Assembly: GCA_028706835.1 (NCBI GenBank)
Contig: JAQTVL010000104.1
Location: 1 to 10,323, forward strand
Direction of reading: 5' to 3'
Origin: Phycisphaerae bacterium
Lineage (GTDB): Bacteria > Planctomycetota > Phycisphaerae > JAJVII01
DNA: 10,323 bases
In this document: positions 7,586 to 10,323 of the stretch, piece after piece
Numbering within the stretch: position 1 is the first letter of the stretch
How the letters are laid out: each line of letters begins with the position of its first letter
The notes under the pieces: generated by a model
What the model saw: only the letters and a program-made list of their open reading frames with translations
Database searches by the model: none
Told to the model about the DNA's origin: nothing
Translations under genes and position numbers: made by a program

Positions 7586-7746
7586 AGAGCGTCACAGTCC
7601 GTTTGATGGGTGCCATGGCTGGAACGCCGTCCGGTTGTTTGGGACGGCGGGCCAGCCATGCTCGCCGTGGGCAGACATGCCTGCGACAAAACAGCCGTCG
7701 CAGGCATGGCACCCGACCCATCAATCGGAGTGTGAAGGACTACTAG
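7582..7746. mobile_element. MITE-like unit 2 (165 bp), abutting unit 1 through a shared CTAG
   Basis: The unit begins with CTAGTAG at 7582-7588 and ends with CTACTAG at 7740-7746. The terminal inverted repeats continue imperfectly inward for about 30 bp, up to the shared TTGATGGG stretch, followed by TGCCATG after a 5-nt gap. It contains a hairpin with two paired segments, CATGGCTGG (7614-7622 with 7652-7660) and CGCCGTCC (7625-7632 with 7642-7649). A second hairpin has arms CATGCCTGCGAC (7676-7687) and 7697-7708. That second hairpin, read in reverse complement, matches the first hairpin of unit 1 at 31 of 33 positions. The right border supplies the TAG stop of the convergent DUF1232 gene. 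Confidence 0.65.
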
Positions 7747-8045
7747 CCGCTCTTTTCCGCCGCGTTCGCCCGGCACTCAGCGACGACATCGCGGGGGATC
7801 AGCCTGAACGCCAGCCACAGCATCGCCGGCACGATCAGCAGATCGTCCAGGTGGCCCAGCACCGGAATGAAGTCCGGGATCAGGTCGAACGGCATGAGCG
7901 CGTAGCCGATCGCGCCCGCGACCAGCCAGCGGGCCAGCCTCGGCGTCCGCGGATGCGTGGCGAGCAGGCGATAGAACCGGGCCTCGCGTTTGATCGCCGC
8001 CACAGCCCCGCGCCAGCCGGTTGTTCTGGGCGCTTTGTCCGCCAT
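7743..8045 (-). CDS. DUF1232 (YkvA-like) small membrane protein
   Basis: Product of 100 residues from the ATG at 8045. The diagnostic DUF1232 core is clear: YALMPFDLIPDFIP followed by VLGHLDDLLIVPAML (residues about 48-75). It lies in a hydrophobic stretch preceded by a basic amphipathic segment (KREARFYRLLATHPRTPRLARW). One or two membrane-associated helices are likely; the family's biochemical role is not established. An ATG 16 codons upstream (8093) would give 116 residues, but it lacks a ribosome binding site and adds a poorly conserved-looking leader. The ATG at 8045 has GGGGAGGAG (minus strand, 8065-8057) 11 nt upstream and is preferred. The gene converges on the acetyltransferase across the MITE-like block, and its stop codon lies in the right terminal repeat of unit 2. 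Confidence 0.85.
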   Translation of the reverse strand: MADKAPRTTGWRGAVAAIKREARFYRLLATHPRTPRLARWLVAGAIGYALMPFDLIPDFIPVLGHLDDLLIVPAMLWLAFRLIPRDVVAECRANAAEKSG

Positions 8046-8123
8046 GCGAGTGCTCGCTCCTCCCCACAAGGCCGACAGGATACCGTCGCCCATGCGTTCC
8101 GGTCCAACCGGAATCCGTGCGGG

Positions 8124-8574
8124 GGGTGCATGACCGTAGCTGCGTATCCCCTCCAGGCCGCGGAGCGGCCACAGAGATTAGCCCATGGCGCAAGCCATTG
8201 GTATCTACACAAGTCCGTCGGTAGACATCGAGCGAAGACAGCGTACTCGACAGCAAAGAGCGAATATCTGTTTGTGGAGTGCGGTGTCGAGGCCGCCGCA
8301 GGCGGTCGAGGCACCGCTTTCCCGGACTAGCGGGGTCCTCGCGCCACGCAAAGCGGTGCCTCGCCCGCCGTTCGACTCGCTGCGCTCGCGAACGCCGGAC
8401 TCGACACCGCACTCCACAAACAGCGAAGAGGCACTGGGAAAAAGGCTCTGCCGTCGGGGAAGTTGGACTTGTGTAGATACCAATGGCTTACGCCATGGGC
8501 TAAATTCCTCCGCCCCATCCGGGGCGGGTCGGCACCGGGCCAACTCTACCGAGCGCAGTTACGGTCATGCACCC
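8124..8574. repeat. Large nested inverted repeat (multi-arm foldback, 451 bp)
   Basis: Four nested pairs of inverted arms share roughly the same centre (about 8335-8349). Outer: 8124-8144 with 8554-8574 (20 of 21). Second: 8178-8216 with 8465-8503 (38 of 39). Third: 8268-8291 with 8400-8423 (24 of 24). Innermost: 8307-8320 with 8350-8363 (14 of 14). Local hairpins sit between arms at matching places: GGCCGC-GGA-GCGGCC at 8156-8170 mirrors CCGCCCC-ATCC-GGGGCGG at 8510-8527, and CCGCC-GCA-GGCGG lies at 8293-8305. No credible protein is encoded. It fills most of the gene-free stretch from 8046 to 8655 between the DUF1232 start and the tRNA promoter. Confidence 0.85.
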
Positions 8575-8607
8575 TCCGTGCGGGGCTCTGGCCGGATCAA
8601 GGTTTGA

Positions 8608-8636
8608 TTGACTAATCCCGCGTCTCCGGGTAAAAG
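8608..8636 (+). promoter_or_regulatory. Promoter for tRNA-Met
   Basis: TTGACT (8608-8613, 5 of 6 to the -35 consensus) and TAAAAG (8631-8636, 4 of 6 to the -10 consensus) are separated by exactly 17 bp. The predicted transcription start is near 8643, about 13 nt before the mature tRNA 5' end, a typical distance for a tRNA gene. Confidence 0.55.
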
Positions 8637-8655
8637 ATGTTACGTATTGCGTAGA

Positions 8656-8729
8656 GGCGGTGTAGCTCAGCTGGTTAGAGCGAGGGATTCATAAGCCCTA
8701 GGTCCCCGGTTCGAGTCCGGGCGCCGCCA
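8656..8729 (+). tRNA. tRNA-Met (anticodon CAT), elongator type
   Basis: A 74-nt cloverleaf. The acceptor stem GGCGGTG (8656-8662) pairs with CGCCGCC (8722-8728) through one T-G wobble, with discriminator A8729. The D-stem is GCTC/GAGC, and the T-arm is CCCGG-TTCGAGT-CCGGG. The anticodon loop TTCATAA has CAT at 8690-8692. The first pair is G-C and not the unpaired C-A of an initiator, and the anticodon stem lacks the initiator's three consecutive G-C pairs next to the loop, so it is not tRNA-fMet. An Ile2 tRNA (CAT, lysidine-modified) is possible but less likely, because the acceptor pairs do not resemble Ile2. CCA is not encoded. The last anticodon-stem pair is A8687 opposite G8695, a mismatch. 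Confidence 0.93.
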
Positions 8730-8769
8730 TTAGCGAAAAAGACTTGAAAACAAGGGGTTTCGGGGGCAT

Positions 8770-8782
8770 AAAAGGGGTCACG
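8770..8782. repeat. REP-like half-site 5' of the RAYT gene
   Basis: AAAAGGGGTCACG, the reverse complement of CGTGACCCCTTTT at 9514-9526 just after the RAYT stop codon, so the transposase gene is bracketed by an inverted 13-bp match. The following ATTTCCGG (8786-8793) resembles the TTTTCCGG that ends the downstream repeat. Confidence 0.65.
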
Positions 8783-8830
8783 ATCCATTTCCGGCTTGCT
8801 GTTCGACCGCATGGGAGGTAGGGTACGGGC

Positions 8831-9511
8831 ATGGCCAGACAACCGCGAATGGCGCCGGGGCGGATCGCCTACCACGTGATGAACCGCGGGGTGTTCGGGC
8901 TGACGCTGTTCGACGGCGAGGCCGACTACGCGGCGTTCGAGCGCGTGCTGGCCGAGGCCCGCGAGCGGACGGCCACGCGGCTGTGCGATTACACGCTGAT
9001 GCCGAACCACTTTCACCTGGTGCTCTGGCCGCGGGAGGACGGGGACCTGTCGCGGTTCATGCAGTGGCTGACCGTGACGCACTCGCATCGCTGGCACGCG
9101 CATCGGCAGACCGTCGGGCGCGGTCGAATCTACCAGTCGCGATTCAAGAGTTTCCCGATCCAGCGCGACAGCCACTTCCTGCGGGTCTGCCGCTACGTGG
9201 AGCGCAACCCGCTGCGGGCCGGGCTGGTCGCGCGGGCGGAGGATTGGCCCTGGGGTTCGCTCGCCTGCCGATCCGGGCGGGAGCACCCGGCGGACCTGCT
9301 GTGCGATTGGCCGGTCGAGCGTCCGCGGGACTGGCCGGCGCGGGTGAATCGGGCGGAGAGCGCGTCGGAGTTGGAGGCGTTGCGTCGGAGCGTGTCGCGT
9401 GGCCAGCCGTACGGCGAGGCCGACTGGGCGTCGCGTGTCGCGGAGCGTCTGGGCCTGTCGCTGCGTCCGGTCGGCCGCCCGCGGAAGGCGGACGGCGAGC
9501 GGCGGAGATAG
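8831..9511 (+). CDS. REP-associated tyrosine transposase (RAYT, Y1/HUH family)
   Basis: Single-strand HUH nuclease of the IS200/IS605-related Y1 superfamily, RAYT branch, 226 residues. Such proteins cut and join REP palindromes as single-stranded DNA. The metal-binding HUH motif is PNHFHLVLW with His60 and His62. The catalytic Tyr is Tyr122 in RVCRYVERNPLRAGLV, followed by the RAYT-typical EDWPWGS segment. The N-terminal stretch APGRIAYHVMNRG is also characteristic. The C-terminal tail (about 185-226) is Arg-rich. GGGAGG (8813-8818) lies 12 nt before the ATG. The gene is intact, so a functional protein is plausible. It is a single gene between tRNA-Met and a regulator, bracketed by short inverted repeats rather than IS200/IS605 ends, which supports a domesticated RAYT over a self-mobile IS. 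The exact 15-mer match between its 3' flank and the palindrome inside mfd points to the latter as a substrate. Confidence 0.93.
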   Translation: MARQPRMAPGRIAYHVMNRGVFGLTLFDGEADYAAFERVLAEARERTATRLCDYTLMPNHFHLVLWPREDGDLSRFMQWLTVTHSHRWHAHRQTVGRGRIYQSRFKSFPIQRDSHFLRVCRYVERNPLRAGLVARAEDWPWGSLACRSGREHPADLLCDWPVERPRDWPARVNRAESASELEALRRSVSRGQPYGEADWASRVAERLGLSLRPVGRPRKADGERRR

Positions 9512-9513
9512 TA

Positions 9514-9544
9514 CGTGACCCCTTTTCTGGTCCCCTTTTCCGGT
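9514..9544. repeat. REP-like sequence 3' of the RAYT gene
   Basis: Contains CGTGACCCCTTTT (9514-9526), inverted relative to the 5' flank, then GTCCCCTTTTCCGGT (9530-9544), identical to 2251-2265 inside mfd. The two consecutive CCCCTTTT runs look like a degenerate tandem copy of one half-palindrome. It begins 3 nt after the transposase stop codon. Confidence 0.7.
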
Positions 9545-9616
9545 CGCGAAGCGCTCGCCGTAGAATGAGCGTCACCTCGTTGTTTAGCCGCGGGACCAGG
9601 TAGAAAGGTCCGCGCT

Positions 9617-9620
9617 GGAG
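9617..9620 (+). promoter_or_regulatory. Ribosome binding site of the GntR/LacI regulator
   Basis: GGAG lies 8 nt upstream of the ATG at 9629, the best-placed Shine-Dalgarno match in the window. It decides that start over the in-frame Met 13 codons downstream at 9668. Confidence 0.5.
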
Positions 9621-9628
9621 TTCGAGAC

Positions 9629-10323
9629 ATGATCGAATCCCAATTCACCCCTGACCAGCCTGGGTCGATGACCCGACAATCCAAGGTCCGCACGTCGGCC
9701 GACCGGCTCCGCGAGCATATCCTCAGCCACCTGAACCCAGGCGACCAGCTCCCGACGGAGCATGATCTAAGCCGATTTCTTGATGTCGGACGGAACACCG
9801 TCCGATCGGCCATTGCCGTGTTGCTGGAGGACGGCTGGCTGAAACGCAACCCTCGGACGCGCCCGATAGTCAGCACCCCGCGTTCCCGGCCGGTGCGGAC
9901 ATCCGGGCTGCTGTGCGCGTCCGCCGGGGGCGCCTCGATGCTGTTTCGCGCGTCCTTTGCCAGTGACTTGGTAAACACGCTGCACACGGCCAGCGCGATG
10001 CGTGGACGTAGCGTGTTGCACATCTACGGCATGCGTCCGCACCGGGTCAGGCCGCTTCCAGGGTGGTCTCCGAATGTGCGGATGGTTGATTCGTTCCTCA
10101 CGCTTGAGCTGTTTGATGAGCATCTGGTCGCCGAGGCGACGCGTCTGGCCCCGGTGATTTGCCTGGACGTGGAGTGCCGGCTGCCACGAGTGAGCAGCCT
10201 GTTCTTCGACCAGCAGATGGCAGTCCACATGGGGTTGAAATACCTCTATGACCTCGGTCACCGGCGAATTGCCTTCGCGGACCGATCGAGTGCGTCCCTC
10301 GACCCGGGCGTCATGCAGCGCAG
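9629..10323 (+). CDS. GntR-HTH / LacI-sensor transcriptional regulator, 3'-truncated by the window edge
   Basis: DNA-binding regulator with a GntR-type winged helix fused to a LacI/GalR periplasmic-binding-protein-like effector domain, the arrangement known from Bacillus AraR. The frame is open to the last base and gives 231 codons. The winged helix spans about residues 20-85, with recognition region LPTEHDLSRFLDVGRNTVR at 41-59 and wing ...LLEDGWLKRNPRTRP. The sensor domain starts near residue 92; LGHRRIAFAD from 209 is the classic LacI-family strand-turn of the second subdomain. A typical protein of this type has about 340-390 residues, so roughly a third lies outside the window. These regulators usually sense sugars and control neighbouring sugar-use genes; the target here cannot be seen. 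An alternative start is Met14 (9668). Confidence 0.85.
   Translation, partial: MIESQFTPDQPGSMTRQSKVRTSADRLREHILSHLNPGDQLPTEHDLSRFLDVGRNTVRSAIAVLLEDGWLKRNPRTRPIVSTPRSRPVRTSGLLCASAGGASMLFRASFASDLVNTLHTASAMRGRSVLHIYGMRPHRVRPLPGWSPNVRMVDSFLTLELFDEHLVAEATRLAPVICLDVECRLPRVSSLFFDQQMAVHMGLKYLYDLGHRRIAFADRSSASLDPGVMQR

Noticed and set aside
7445..7708. Regularly spaced hairpins as a CRISPR array
   Set aside because: There are only four hairpins with different stems and unequal spacing, in mixed orientation, with no constant repeat-spacer pattern and no cas genes nearby.
7446..8330. A + strand frame of 294 codons running through the MITE-like block and antisense to DUF1232
   Set aside because: Its sequence is translated hairpin repeats followed by the complement of a recognisable DUF1232 gene.
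8185..8607. Open frames across the foldback, on both strands
   Set aside because: The frames differ in length by strand, consist of translated inverted arms, and have no domain, ribosome binding site or conserved start. The DNA structure explains them.
8831..9511. Autonomous IS200/IS605-family insertion sequence
   Set aside because: The protein has RAYT features (RYVERNP, EDWPWGS, about 226 residues rather than about 150), there is no tnpB or omega-RNA-like partner, and the flanks are short REP-like inverted matches.
8656..9548. Integrative element using the tRNA-Met 3' end as attachment site
   Set aside because: No integrase is present and no repeated copy of the tRNA 3' end is seen downstream. 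The adjacent transposase is of the RAYT type, which does not target tRNA genes by site-specific recombination.

Overview
The window is GC-rich chromosomal DNA from a bacterium. GC-rich coding with few clear Shine-Dalgarno sites, a GntR/LacI-type hybrid regulator, a lipoprotein parvulin next to mfd, and abundant short palindromic repeats with a RAYT-type transposase together suggest Planctomycetota (perhaps Phycisphaerae). This is an inference from gene style; there is no rRNA or phylogenetic marker comparison behind it.

Layout. Positions 1-771 hold the 3' part of a nitrilase-superfamily amidohydrolase on the + strand. It converges, 2 nt apart, on a UDP-glucose 4-epimerase (galE, minus strand, to 1754). 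A divergent intergenic region of about 150 bp follows, bracketed by two oppositely oriented heptamer-repeat tracts. Next comes a probable + strand operon: mfd (transcription-repair coupling factor, 1906-5205), a lipoprotein parvulin-type prolyl isomerase (5289-6962) and a GNAT acetyltransferase (6976-7410). A convergent DUF1232 membrane protein lies on the minus strand (7743-8045). Between the last two sits a 340-bp block of two abutting MITE-like units. Their CTAG borders coincide with both genes' stop codons.

From 8094 to 8655 there is no gene. This stretch is a large nested inverted repeat (8124-8574) followed by a promoter for an elongator-type tRNA-Met(CAT) at 8656-8729. Next are a complete RAYT/Y1 single-strand transposase (8831-9511) with REP-like flanks, and the 5' part of a GntR-HTH/LacI-sensor regulator that runs off the right edge.

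The genes are mostly housekeeping (sugar nucleotide metabolism, DNA repair, envelope protein folding). No defence system, CRISPR array or biosynthetic cluster is visible. The unusual content is the small mobile DNA: (i) a REP-like palindrome inserted in frame inside mfd that shares an exact 15-mer with the 3' flank of the RAYT gene; (ii) two CTAG-bounded, IS630-style MITE-like units with internal hairpins; (iii) a 450-bp multi-arm foldback; and (iv) heptamer repeats of the ACTGACC type bordering two start codons. At least four unrelated small repeat families have colonised 10 kb.
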